Source: Thermoplasmatales archaeon (GTDB lineage Archaea; Thermoplasmatota; E2; DHVEG-1). From it: a DNA stretch of 44,914 nt. Made by a program: the position numbers and the translations under genes. The DNA lies in NCBI GenBank assembly GCA_030672305.1, contig DAOVGR010000017.1, positions 1 through 44,914 of the forward strand, written 5' to 3'. Positions 7,435 through 15,010 of the stretch are shown here, piece by piece; the stretch's first letter is position 1, and each line of letters starts with the position of its first letter. Under the pieces are notes generated by a model. That model was not told the origin of the DNA, made no database searches, and worked only from the letters and a program-made list of their open reading frames with translations.

Positions 7435-7477
7435 CAGGCAAGGGCAATATCTGTTGATGTTCTTATGCATATTTCAT

Positions 7478-8170
7478 TCAAATGTAATCATAAAACATAT
7501 CACAGTCTAATATAACCATTGTGAAAAATATAATACTAAGAGGAATAAAAGTAAAAAAACTTAAAATACCAAAAATAATACCAAAAATAAGAGATAATAT
7601 TGGACTTGAAGTAATCCAAAATGTAAATATTTGATAAGGGATAAAAAAGATAAAAAACACACCAACAGAACCAATTAAAAGTATCTCAAGATAATCACAA
7701 AGAACAGGAAACATTTCATCAGAGTTTATCTCCTTATTCATCTTATATATTTCATCTAATAACTGAGTATCCTTAATCTCTATAGATTTTATCATCTCTA
7801 ATGCTTTATCCTCACCAAGAACATTAGTAATCTCAATACCCTTATTGTAGCATTTATCAAGATACTCAACAGACATAGATGGTTTAGTGAAAAACATATT
7901 AAACATTAGTCTTGGATTTCTCAATAAGAGTTTACGATAGACACTCCTATCAATATCAACCTTAAATAAATCATAATTGTATTGCTCTAACAAATCTTTT
8001 ACATCTGGGTTATTAGCAATATCTATGATAGTTTGAAATAGGTAATCCTTTGGTTCAACAGATATTTCTTCTTTTGTTTCTACTATTGCTACACTTGGTT
8101 GTATAGCAAGTCCAAGAAACAATAGGATAACACTAACTACCAATCCTTTACTTAACATTATTTCTTTCAT
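7478..8170 (-). CDS. Exported or membrane protein of unknown function, 230 residues
   Basis: The signal segment SKGLVVSVILLFLGLAIQPS is related to those of the other element proteins. A helical, charged region (about 35-155) contains DLLEQYNYDLF, RKLLLRNPRLMF and EITNVLGEDKAL. Three strongly hydrophobic segments (about 158-222) contain VGVFFIFFIPYQIFTFWI. It follows the 141-residue gene by 13 bases without its own promoter, so it is in the same transcript. It is a paralogue-like relative of the 278-residue protein by architecture rather than by clear sequence identity. Function unknown; a membrane-anchored extracellular domain is the natural reading. Confidence 0.7.
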   Translation of the reverse strand: MKEIMLSKGLVVSVILLFLGLAIQPSVAIVETKEEISVEPKDYLFQTIIDIANNPDVKDLLEQYNYDLFKVDIDRSVYRKLLLRNPRLMFNMFFTKPSMSVEYLDKCYNKGIEITNVLGEDKALEMIKSIEIKDTQLLDEIYKMNKEINSDEMFPVLCDYLEILLIGSVGVFFIFFIPYQIFTFWITSSPILSLIFGIIFGILSFFTFIPLSIIFFTMVILDCDMFYDYI

Positions 8171-8183
8171 ATTTTAACACTTA

Positions 8184-8591
8184 TTATGAGATATACACTT
8201 CTAATATCGAAAATCTGTTTAAATTAAAAACATATTTATCTATTGTTTTAGTAGCCCAATAAAATGTTATCTTATAATCGTGTCCTAATGGTAAAAATTT
8301 AAAGAATTTGAAACCTAATTTAGTAATCCCAATTCTAATGTTACCTGTATCTAAATCCATACAAGTAACAAAAACTCCTGTTGGTGGATGTGAAGGTATG
8401 AATTCGCTTATCCAAATTGTAAGATAGATTATAATAAAACTTCTTCCACTTAACCTTCCTTTCTCATTATTTCCTGTCTCAATATTCTTATTTGAATCTG
8501 ATAAAGCAAAAACAGGTTGAATACCAACTCCAATAAAAAGAGCTATAACTCCAACTACCAGAGACTTATACAAAACAGGATTTTTATACAT
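8184..8591 (-). CDS. Small exported protein of unknown function
   Basis: An upstream in-frame ATG at 8609 gives 141 residues. I prefer the ATG at 8591 (135 residues), because GAGGGAG lies about eight bases before it, exactly as in the 4787-5623 gene, and because the TATA box at 8631-8638 predicts transcription starting near 8608. The signal peptide is YKSLVVGVIALFIGVGIQPV with cleavage near VFA-LS. The mature part is about 105 residues, begins with a polar stretch and has a hydrophobic segment (SFIIIYLTIWISEFIP), then a beta-rich end. It is the first gene of a two-gene operon with the 230-residue protein. No family recognised. Confidence 0.65.
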   Translation of the reverse strand: MYKNPVLYKSLVVGVIALFIGVGIQPVFALSDSNKNIETGNNEKGRLSGRSFIIIYLTIWISEFIPSHPPTGVFVTCMDLDTGNIRIGITKLGFKFFKFLPLGHDYKITFYWATKTIDKYVFNLNRFSILEVYIS

Positions 8592-8609
8592 ATTTCCTAA
8601 CTCCCTCAT

Positions 8610-8651
8610 ATTTTACATCAGATATAGGATATTTAAATGTTACAATAACCC
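8610..8651 (-). promoter_or_regulatory. Promoter of the 8184-8591 operon (shared type)
   Basis: ATTTAAAT (8631-8638) inside GTAACATTTAAATATCC, followed by GATGTAAAATATGAGGGAG. This is nearly the same sequence as the promoter at 5640-5680, which points to duplication or common control of the exported-protein genes of the element. Confidence 0.7.
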
Positions 8652-8680
8652 AGATAGAGTGCCAGTAATTCAATTAAAAA

Positions 8681-8760
8681 GTAATGTATCAACAGATGTA
8701 TCTATTTACAGTACAATACACTATCTCCCCTGTTAATATCCCTATGCACTTATACTATAC
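8681..8760. repeat. Imperfect direct repeat, right copy (with 1808-1890)
   Basis: It lies between the stop of the catalytic integrase segment and the promoter of the next operon. It begins AGTAATGTA and continues AACAG, CTATTTA, AGTA, then CTCCCC and CCCTATG-CACTTA, following the same order as 1808-1890. No reading frame explains it here, whereas the left copy overlaps the 3' end of a gene. A decayed gene-end duplicate is possible. Confidence 0.4.
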
Positions 8761-8761
8761 C

Positions 8762-9640
8762 TTACTCAGAGCCAGTTTCCATTACCTTATCATATATACT
8801 CTTAAGGTCCTCTTCTGACTGATAGTTATAATGCATCAGATCAACGTCACCTTTTAGGCTATGTCCCATTAGTATCTTCTTTATTGATGTAGGTCCACCA
8901 CGTCTGTCCCATTCTTGACTAAAGTATTTACGTAGGTCTTTAACCTGTATTGGTGCATCTTTGAATAATCTGGTAATGTGGCTTTGTGAAAACAATGCTT
9001 TTAGATGCATATCACTCTTAAAGTATCCTAGGTATTCCTCCAATGCATCTTGAGCTTCTATATTAAAAAAGGATATCCTACTAATCTTAGTCTTTGTACT
9101 CTGACCATTCGAGGGATTGTGGTTAATATGAACAGTTCTTTTATCTAGATCAATGTCATCTATGGTAAGTTGATATAATTCTTCAGCACGTAATCCTGAT
9201 GTAATACCTAATTGAATGATTGCATTAATCTGTTTATAGAATTTATTACCTTCAAAATAGCTTAGTGTACAATTAATATCATCTTTTGTAATCCTTTTTG
9301 GAATATAGTTAGGTTCTGATGGAGGTTTAAGATTATCAGCCCAATCTATACGTAAAAACCTGAGGAACTTACGTATTTGATATACTCTCTTCCTATAGCT
9401 TGTGGTAGTATACTTATCTTGTAGTCTTTTTAGGTAATCTAATGTTTTATCTTCATCTATAGACCAATTAACATAATTTAGATATCTCTCTAGAGAAACT
9501 CTAACATCATATAGCCATCTGTCTGTTATCCCATTGATACTGCGTAACTTGATGAACTTATCAAACTTATCTTTCCCTATAGAATTAGTTACTTCAATCG
9601 CCTTCGGAGCCGATAACTGGGGTTCGAATCCCCATGGGTC
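8762..9640 (-). CDS. Integrase catalytic segment (intC) of a split tyrosine recombinase
   Basis: The frame is open from just after a stop at 9683-9685 to the TAA at 8762, with no ATG upstream of the core-binding part, as expected for a gene cut by its own integration. From the att core (DPWGFEPQLSAPKA) it continues IEVTNSIGKDKFDKF, then a SAM-like core-binding domain (WLYDVRVSLERYLNYV, YQIRKFLRFL). The catalytic domain has Arg in SGLRAEELYQL, Lys in TKTKISR, KDLRKYFSQEW (box II Arg), LMGHS and a candidate nucleophile Tyr in MHYNY. Downstream-only translation, for example from the TTG at 9043, would give an inactive fragment. The full gene forms only in the excised circle, joined to intN (1665-1503), about 347 residues. 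Confidence 0.9.
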   Translation of the reverse strand, partial: DPWGFEPQLSAPKAIEVTNSIGKDKFDKFIKLRSINGITDRWLYDVRVSLERYLNYVNWSIDEDKTLDYLKRLQDKYTTTSYRKRVYQIRKFLRFLRIDWADNLKPPSEPNYIPKRITKDDINCTLSYFEGNKFYKQINAIIQLGITSGLRAEELYQLTIDDIDLDKRTVHINHNPSNGQSTKTKISRISFFNIEAQDALEEYLGYFKSDMHLKALFSQSHITRLFKDAPIQVKDLRKYFSQEWDRRGGPTSIKKILMGHSLKGDVDLMHYNYQSEEDLKSIYDKVMETGSE

Positions 9641-9642
9641 CG
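9600..9642 (+). repeat. Right att repeat (tRNA-Arg 3' fragment)
   Basis: An exact 43-bp copy of 1460-1502 without the 5' part of the tRNA, so it cannot make a tRNA. It lies inside the open frame of the integrase catalytic segment. Confidence 0.95.
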
Positions 9643-9813
9643 CTACCCTTTCAATAGGAGAATTATAAATTGAAAAAACATTCTATTTTATTAACAACTT
9701 CTCTACAAGTAATGTAAAAACTTGAAAAAATAGGAGTTTCTTATTTATAGCTATATATACGTAAAAACTTAATATTAACTTTTATATAAAAAGGTATAAA
9801 TATAACAAATTAA

Positions 9814-9920
9814 TTATTATAAATGCGGGTAAAGGAAGTATACAAGAGGAGTGATTAAACCTCTTCTTCTTTTAGTATCCCATCCTTTCCTCTCACCAAT
9901 ATTTCCTTTACCCTTAAAAA
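9814..9920 (+). ncRNA. Candidate structured small RNA A
   Basis: A TATA box (TTTATATAAAA, 9781-9791) predicts a start near 9814. GGGTAAAGGAAGTAT (9827-9841) pairs with ATATTTCCTTTACCC (9899-9913) over 15 bp with one G-U. The 57-base loop holds a small hairpin AAGAGG/CCTCTT (9844-9865), then a pyrimidine-rich single strand with TATCCCATCCTTTCC. No ORF fits. It lies just outside the right end of the element, in the 343-bp gap 9643-9985, which holds nothing else I can identify. It belongs with similar loci at 10313, 14422, 25583, 36871, 39600 and 40003. Confidence 0.6.
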
Positions 9921-9985
9921 AAAAGATATGTTTTAATAAAAATATATTAAAAATTTAAAGAATTTCTTTTATATAATTAAAAAGA

Positions 9986-10222
9986 TTATTGTATTTCATC
10001 ATCTTTTTTAAATATATTTTTTCGCTTATCCCAAAATAGTCCATATTTATTTTTTATAACTTTTTTTCCCTTATGGATTAAATGATAATATAACGCATCT
10101 TCGTATAGTTGTTTTTTTCGTTCATCTGAGGCATTCATTATTTCACAATAAATGCTTTTTATGTTTGCGTATAAATGGTTTATTTTACACGAGTTACCTA
10201 CTTTCTTTACATCTGTTATCAA
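9986..10222 (-). CDS. Possible small basic protein, unknown
   Basis: The frame has 78 residues and needs a TTG start (10222); the first in-frame ATG would give only about 50 residues (ASDERKKQLYEDALYYHLIHKG...). The sequence is Lys-rich with Tyr/Ile and no membrane segment, and its composition is close to that expected of this AT-rich genome. No clear Shine-Dalgarno sequence. It could be a real small gene next to the insertion site or a chance frame; I do not recognise a family. Confidence 0.35.
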   Translation of the reverse strand: MITDVKKVGNSCKINHLYANIKSIYCEIMNASDERKKQLYEDALYYHLIHKGKKVIKNKYGLFWDKRKNIFKKDDEIQ

Positions 10223-10312
10223 AAAAAAATGATAAATATAAATTACTCCAGCTCTTACTGATTAATATTATTAAAATAGAAAAATATATAAACTTATATT
10301 TATTTATATTAA

Positions 10313-10422
10313 TGGGGAGGTGGATCATAAGAGGGCAGAAAGTCAGCACCCAAATTTAAGGTTCCTCCACGGTTAATCTTTCATTATGGCTCTCTACCCT
10401 CTTTTCTCTTTAATCCTTTTTT
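10313..10422 (+). ncRNA. Candidate structured small RNA B
   Basis: ATATATAAAC (about 10285-10294) is a good TATA box for a start near 10314, where the sequence reads GGGGAGGTGG. AAGAGGG (10329-10335) pairs with CCCTCTT (10397-10403), and the helix continues imperfectly inward (AGA/TCT, AG/CT). An alternative pairing of GGAGG (10316-10320) with CCTCC (10374-10378) is possible, so two conformations may exist. It ends in CCTTTTTTC (about 10415-10423), a probable terminator. No ORF of note. Confidence 0.5.
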
Positions 10423-10474
10423 CTTGAATAATTACTATAATAAATGGGGATTACTCGATAAGGCTGTTTATTAT

Positions 10475-13051
10475 TTATATACTAAAAGGTTTTTTTGCTG
10501 GACGCCAGTCAATATTGATCCATGGTATAAAAATAGAATCTATTTTGATTTTTCCAAAAATTGGTTTTGGTAAGATTCTAAATTTACTCCAATAATTTCT
10601 GACCCATCTATTAAATAATGAGGCTTCAAAAAAAGCACTTTGATTGTTTTCCATGAAATTGTTATTTTTGATTTTATTGAAAAATGAGTCATCAAGATAA
10701 ATACCATATTCACTATTTCTAGCAATAGTATTTCTACTAATATCATTGTTTTTACTTGATTCTATAATCAAGATGCCATACCGTTTATTTGAAATGATAT
10801 TATTTCCTACAATCGTGTTTCTGCAAGATATTACAAAGATGATTCCATCTTTGTTGTTTGAAATGTTGTTTCCAGAGATCTTGTTTCTACTACAATCAAC
10901 AAGTGTAATACCTTGGCGGTTATTCAAGATATCATTCCAAAGAACAGGATATGAGTCTATATTTTTTAACAGATTAATGTAATCAATTGAATTTTTAAGG
11001 TTATAATACAATTTTGGAATTTGAAAAATATCTTTGAAAAAATATGTGCGCATTAGAGTTGCATTTTTATTTAAAACAAAGGTACCCTTACCATCATTGC
11101 CTTCTATAAAAATGTTGTTTTCAGAAATAGAGTTATCATTTGAAGAAAAAAGATATATGCCCCATTCTCCATAGTTTGAAATAACATTACCAGAAAATGT
11201 ATTATTATTAGAATACACTAACCAAGAACCATGATAATTATCAAAGAGTTTGTTGTTAATGATGTGGCAATAATCAGTAGCCCATAACTCTATTCCGATA
11301 ATTAAATTGAATAATTCTTTATTTTGGACAGTAATATTTTCACAGTTTATGAGTATTACCTGCCCTGCTTCTTCTACTATTATATCTGATCTATCTTCCA
11401 GATATACAAGGGGTTTACTATTGACAATATTATTTGAAATAGTATTGTGAAAAGAGTTATAAACTAAGATACCTCCTCCAACAAATGTGTTTTCTAGGAG
11501 GATGTTAATAAGAGAATCAGTTAGTTCAATACTACACCTACAGTTTATAATGTTATTTTCCCTGATTGTGTTATGAATGGATTCTAAAAGCCATATGCCA
11601 TTAAATTCGCTTCCAATAATTGTATTTCTAAAAATGAAATTATCATTTACATTATTAAGCCATATTCCATCAACACAATTCAAGAAATTGTTTGAGAAAA
11701 TAGAATTGTTGCTGCTAAATTGCCAGAGACTGGCTCCAAAATAGTTGTTTGTAAAGTTGTTACTTGTAATTGTAATATCATGTGAATCAAAAAGCTGAAC
11801 ACCATATATATTGTTTGAGAAATTGTTTCTAGATATGTTGATGTTGCTGCTAGAATAATAAAGGTGTACACCATAAGAATTATTTGATATTACATTATCT
11901 ATGATTTTGTTATTGCTACCATAATAATCAAGAGCTATTCCATTATTGTTGTTTGAGATTGTATTACCTCTTATTGTGTTATTGCTTGAAGAATGGAGAA
12001 ATATGCCATCATAATCGTTTGAATATAGGATGTTACCTGCGATAAGACAGTTATTTGATTGCCATAACAAAATTCCATAAGTTATATTGTATAAATTCTG
12101 GTTTTGAATGGTAATATTGTTACAGTTTACAAGTATAATCTGCCCTGCTTCATCTATCTTCTGGTTGGATTCTTCCTCCAAATAAATTAGAGGTTTTCCA
12201 TTCACCATATTATTTGAAACAGTATTTTTATATGAATCTTGGATCTGAAGACCATCATTGAAAAAAGAATTATTCAGTATAGTTGTACTTGTAGAAGAAA
12301 TGAGGTCTATACCATTTCCATTGTTAGATATAATATTATCTGAAATAATGTTATTATTAGAATTCTCTAAGTATAGCCCATTGCCATTATCGGATATATT
12401 GTTGTGTGAAATTATGTTGCTATAGGATGTCTCTAGGCGTATACCGCGAAACTTGTTTGATTTGATGTTGTTTTCTAAGATAATATTATTGTTACTATTA
12501 ATAAAAAATCTTATCCCATAATCATTATTTGAAATAATATTTCTAGTAATGGTGTTGTCACTTGAATAAGCTATACCAATACCTTCATCATTATTTGCGA
12601 GGATGTTACCAATTATTTTGTTGTTCTTTGAATGAATTTCAATTCCTGCATCCATGTTTATATTTCCACTATTTTGAATTGTAAATCCAGTGATATTTAC
12701 AAAATCTGCAGAAATAAAAACAACATCTCCAAATTTATTACCATCGATAACTGTTGAATTTTTATTTTCTCCTTTCAGATTGATAGATTTTTCAACTATT
12801 ATATTTTCGTAATACGGTGATGAATCATCATAAACAAAAATAGTATCATCATCTGTTGCATTATTAATAGCATCTTGAATGTTGCTGTAGTTTCCAGGTC
12901 CATTTCCCCCAACATAAAAGATGTTACTATTTTTTATTAAGGAATTGAATCTTTTAATTTCTATTCCTTGAGTTGTTGGTGCTATAGCTATACAAAAAAA
13001 AAGAAATGTTATTCCGATTGCTAAACATGTGTTTAAAGATCCATTATTCGT
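10475..13051 (-). CDS. Exported NosD-like right-handed beta-helix protein; start codon not identifiable
   Basis: An in-frame ATG at 12655 gives 726 residues but starts inside the fold. The same frame is open back to a TGA at 13061-13063 and encodes a convincing N-terminus: TCLAIGITFLFFCIAIA (signal peptide), then FYVGGNGPGNYSNIQDAINN, the usual opening of this family. No ATG, GTG or TTG lies between the TGA and the signal peptide; ACG at 13051 is the only near-cognate codon suitably placed. Either an unusual start is used, or a point change or indel has damaged the start. The body is a long run of NosD/CASH rungs (SNNNIISNN, NNGIALDYYGSNN), with two PLIYLE-type inserts, and ends NYWSKFRILPKPIFGK...INIDWRPAKKP. 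It overlaps the stop of the upstream PKD gene (13033), so coupled translation is likely. It lacks the LERFPLL tail. Confidence 0.75.
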   Translation of the reverse strand, partial: TNNGSLNTCLAIGITFLFFCIAIAPTTQGIEIKRFNSLIKNSNIFYVGGNGPGNYSNIQDAINNATDDDTIFVYDDSSPYYENIIVEKSINLKGENKNSTVIDGNKFGDVVFISADFVNITGFTIQNSGNINMDAGIEIHSKNNKIIGNILANNDEGIGIAYSSDNTITRNIISNNDYGIRFFINSNNNIILENNIKSNKFRGIRLETSYSNIISHNNISDNGNGLYLENSNNNIISDNIISNNGNGIDLISSTSTTILNNSFFNDGLQIQDSYKNTVSNNMVNGKPLIYLEEESNQKIDEAGQIILVNCNNITIQNQNLYNITYGILLWQSNNCLIAGNILYSNDYDGIFLHSSSNNTIRGNTISNNNNGIALDYYGSNNKIIDNVISNNSYGVHLYYSSSNINISRNNFSNNIYGVQLFDSHDITITSNNFTNNYFGASLWQFSSNNSIFSNNFLNCVDGIWLNNVNDNFIFRNTIIGSEFNGIWLLESIHNTIRENNIINCRCSIELTDSLINILLENTFVGGGILVYNSFHNTISNNIVNSKPLVYLEDRSDIIVEEAGQVILINCENITVQNKELFNLIIGIELWATDYCHIINNKLFDNYHGSWLVYSNNNTFSGNVISNYGEWGIYLFSSNDNSISENNIFIEGNDGKGTFVLNKNATLMRTYFFKDIFQIPKLYYNLKNSIDYINLLKNIDSYPVLWNDILNNRQGITLVDCSRNKISGNNISNNKDGIIFVISCRNTIVGNNIISNKRYGILIIESSKNNDISRNTIARNSEYGIYLDDSFFNKIKNNNFMENNQSAFFEASLFNRWVRNYWSKFRILPKPIFGKIKIDSIFIPWINIDWRPAKKPFSI

Positions 13052-14217
13052 AGAAACACCTCAAACATTGGAAATCTTTCAAAAAAACGAAATAGCGGAG
13101 TACATACTAAGATTCTGCTTTTTGGAATTTTCACCTCTAATTCTCCCCATGGCCCCATTAAACCATTAATGGTTTTAGCTTTTGCTTTTATTATGTACTT
13201 TCCATTTGTAGACCAATTATGACTCATTGTTACTTTTTCACCAGAATTGAAAGGACCGATCCAATCTTCAAAGCTATCATCTCCCCAGTTTAAATAGTAA
13301 AATAGATCATTATCCTCAGGGTCTACTGAAACAAATGTAAATTCATATTCCTCTCTTGCTTTTCCAGATGTTGGGCCATCTATTTTTGGTGCATTTGGTG
13401 GACTATTTACAAATGCTTTTACAGTCTCATCAACATATCCATTTAGATTATTATATACACCCATAACAACCTGAATGTTTCCAGGTAGTATATCTCCAAA
13501 ATTATTGCCATGATTGTCCTCATGTTCATTTCCATTCCAAGTAATCGAGTCTGTGTAAATTCCACGATTCGTAATGAAAATTTCTTTATTAAATGCATAA
13601 TCTAAAAATCCAAAATTAAAATTTGAATTATTAACAGTGTTATAGCGAGATGTAATCTCTGTAATTGCTGCTCTAATATAGCCATTGTAGGATATATCTT
13701 CATTATTTTCAATCAAGATGTCAACTTTGAAAGTTGCATTTCCAAACCATTGCAATGTCATATTTGCTTTTATATCTCTTACCTCTCTAATTCGACATTC
13801 ATCAATGTAAAGAGGTAGTGTATAAGGTTGATAATTCAATTTTCGGTAATCTCCATCAAGAATAGAGGTTGGATACTTGGTTATATTATACAAATTATTC
13901 CAATCATATGCATCAAGGTTCAGTATGTCCATCCAACCATTCGGACCATAAACAATCATATTTACATATTCAAAATTATAATTGCCTTCAGAGTAAAGAT
14001 CATATACATCTGAATTCCAGAAATCACATCCGCCACAGAATTGGGTATTTGCAATCTCTAAAAATACTGTATGAGTATAATCTTCCCCATTACCATTTAC
14101 TTGAGTAAAAACTCTTGTTTTATAATCAACATAATCAATATCATTTTTTAATGCAATGGTTGAAAATCCAGAAAGGGCAATTGTTCCTATTACAAGGAGA
14201 AATATTATTTTTTTCAT
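13033..14217 (-). CDS. Exported thioredoxin-fold/PKD protein with ERFPMFEVFL tail
   Basis: A TTG at 14238 would add seven residues; the ATG at 14217 (MKKIIFLLVIGTIALSG) gives a standard signal peptide. The mature protein starts with a thioredoxin-like domain: TQFCGGCDFW (CxxC) after a beta strand, and ITKYPTSILDG with the expected cis-Pro. A beta-rich middle (about 140-275) is followed by a PKD-like domain (about 280-365; LNWGDDSFEDW, SHNWSTNGKYIIKAKA) and a final FRFFERFPMFEVFLRIMDL. The PKD-plus-tail block is clearly related to the ends of the two large element proteins (3206, 5702) although this gene is chromosomal. It is a likely surface disulfide or redox-active protein, anchored or sorted by its tail (inference). 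It lies upstream of the NosD-like gene in one transcript. Confidence 0.82.
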   Translation of the reverse strand: MKKIIFLLVIGTIALSGFSTIALKNDIDYVDYKTRVFTQVNGNGEDYTHTVFLEIANTQFCGGCDFWNSDVYDLYSEGNYNFEYVNMIVYGPNGWMDILNLDAYDWNNLYNITKYPTSILDGDYRKLNYQPYTLPLYIDECRIREVRDIKANMTLQWFGNATFKVDILIENNEDISYNGYIRAAITEITSRYNTVNNSNFNFGFLDYAFNKEIFITNRGIYTDSITWNGNEHEDNHGNNFGDILPGNIQVVMGVYNNLNGYVDETVKAFVNSPPNAPKIDGPTSGKAREEYEFTFVSVDPEDNDLFYYLNWGDDSFEDWIGPFNSGEKVTMSHNWSTNGKYIIKAKAKTINGLMGPWGELEVKIPKSRILVCTPLFRFFERFPMFEVFLRIMDL

Positions 14218-14421
14218 GTCTTTTCTTACTTTCCACAAAAATACTAGTATTATAATATTTTAGTAGAATATAAATTTTGTCTGTAAAATTGTTTATAACA
14301 ATATTTATTGTTCATATCTTTAGTTTTAAAAACTTTAATGATATCTATTAACTTAAATTGGAGTTTTTACAAAAAGGAAAAATGGCACGAAATATTTAAA
14401 TATTATACAAGGCAGAGTATA

Positions 14422-14500
14422 TCATAAGGAATCTGGATATATTACTTTCTTCCTTTCATCTTTACCATCCACCCTCCAGATTCCCCATCCCTTCTCTTCC
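14422..14500 (+). ncRNA. Candidate structured small RNA C
   Basis: ATTTAAAT (about 14394-14401) predicts a start near 14422. GGAATCTGGA (14428-14437) pairs perfectly with TCCAGATTCC (14475-14484) around a 37-base loop almost free of G, containing TTCTTCCTTTCATC and ACCATCCACCC. ATCATAAGG upstream of the stem is also found in locus B (ATCATAAGAGG). It occupies the 348-bp gap between the PKD gene and sepF, where I see nothing else except upstream promoter sequence of the PKD gene. Confidence 0.55.
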
Positions 14501-14586
14501 AAATAAATATGTGTTTAAAATATGTAAATGAAATAGTCTAATTGATAATTTTGGGGAAGTATTGACAAGAATCAAATTTGATAGAA

Positions 14587-14961
14587 TTAAGCGAACTTAC
14601 CTCTAAGTTTTCTTCTTTCTACCTTTACATCTGAAGGAGCAATAATCATTAAGTTATTTCCAATACCAGCAATATCTCCATTTATTTCCTTTGTCATTTT
14701 CTTTAGATCATTTGTAATTCTTTTTAAAATGACCTCGTCCTCTGCTAAAGGTGAGAAATCAAGGATTAAAACATTACCACCATATACATAATCAATGAAA
14801 TCTTTGATATCTTCGTATCTTTGAATTTCACCAACTCTTACATACATCTTAGCACCAGTGGGTGTTCCTTTACCAGTGGTTTCAACATATTTTTCAAGAT
14901 CGACATATCCACCAACATCATCTGTTTTCTTATCACCAAAAATTTTACCGACTATTCCCAT
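14587..14961 (-). CDS. sepF: SepF-like cell-division protein
   Basis: The product has 124 residues. The N-terminus MGIVGKIFG is a short amphipathic membrane-targeting helix. A linker is followed by the SepF (DUF552) core at about 37-115: KMYVRVGEIQRYEDIKDFID, YGGNVLILDFSPL, and GDIAGIGNNLMIIAPS. Length and layout match archaeal SepF, which anchors FtsZ to the membrane at the division site. The RBS GGAGTGGAG precedes the ATG. It stands alone between an RNA locus and the PUA-domain gene. Confidence 0.88.
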   Translation of the reverse strand: MGIVGKIFGDKKTDDVGGYVDLEKYVETTGKGTPTGAKMYVRVGEIQRYEDIKDFIDYVYGGNVLILDFSPLAEDEVILKRITNDLKKMTKEINGDIAGIGNNLMIIAPSDVKVERRKLRGKFA

Positions 14962-15010
14962 AATAATTCTCCACTCCTGATTTTCCTCTTATTCTAAAAT
15001 ATATTAGTGT

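Larger units (their letters stand above)
1460..9642. mobile_element. 8.14-kb integrated element with SSV-type split integrase
   Basis: The element is bounded by two exact 43-bp copies of the 3' part of tRNA-Arg (1460-1502 and 9600-9642; offset 8,140 bp, the predicted circle size). The integrase N-terminal segment sits just inside the left end and the catalytic segment just inside the right end, on the same strand. In a circle they would join in frame through the att core. All cargo is on the minus strand: a nuclease-like gene with a small partner, and six small-to-large genes mostly encoding exported proteins, including a beta-propeller and a beta-helix protein. I see no capsid, packaging ATPase, Rep or MCM gene, so it could be an integrative plasmid, a satellite or a decayed virus. 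Confidence 0.9.

Noticed and set aside
7395-7500. A plus-strand short ORF with AAGGAG and ATG near 7405
   Set aside because: The region is a 9-bp hairpin between minus-strand genes; composition is not protein-like and there is no promoter facing it.
8762-9043. A stand-alone 93-residue gene starting with TTG at 9043
   Set aside because: The frame continues upstream with a core-binding domain and the catalytic Arg; it is the end of the integrase segment, not a separate gene.
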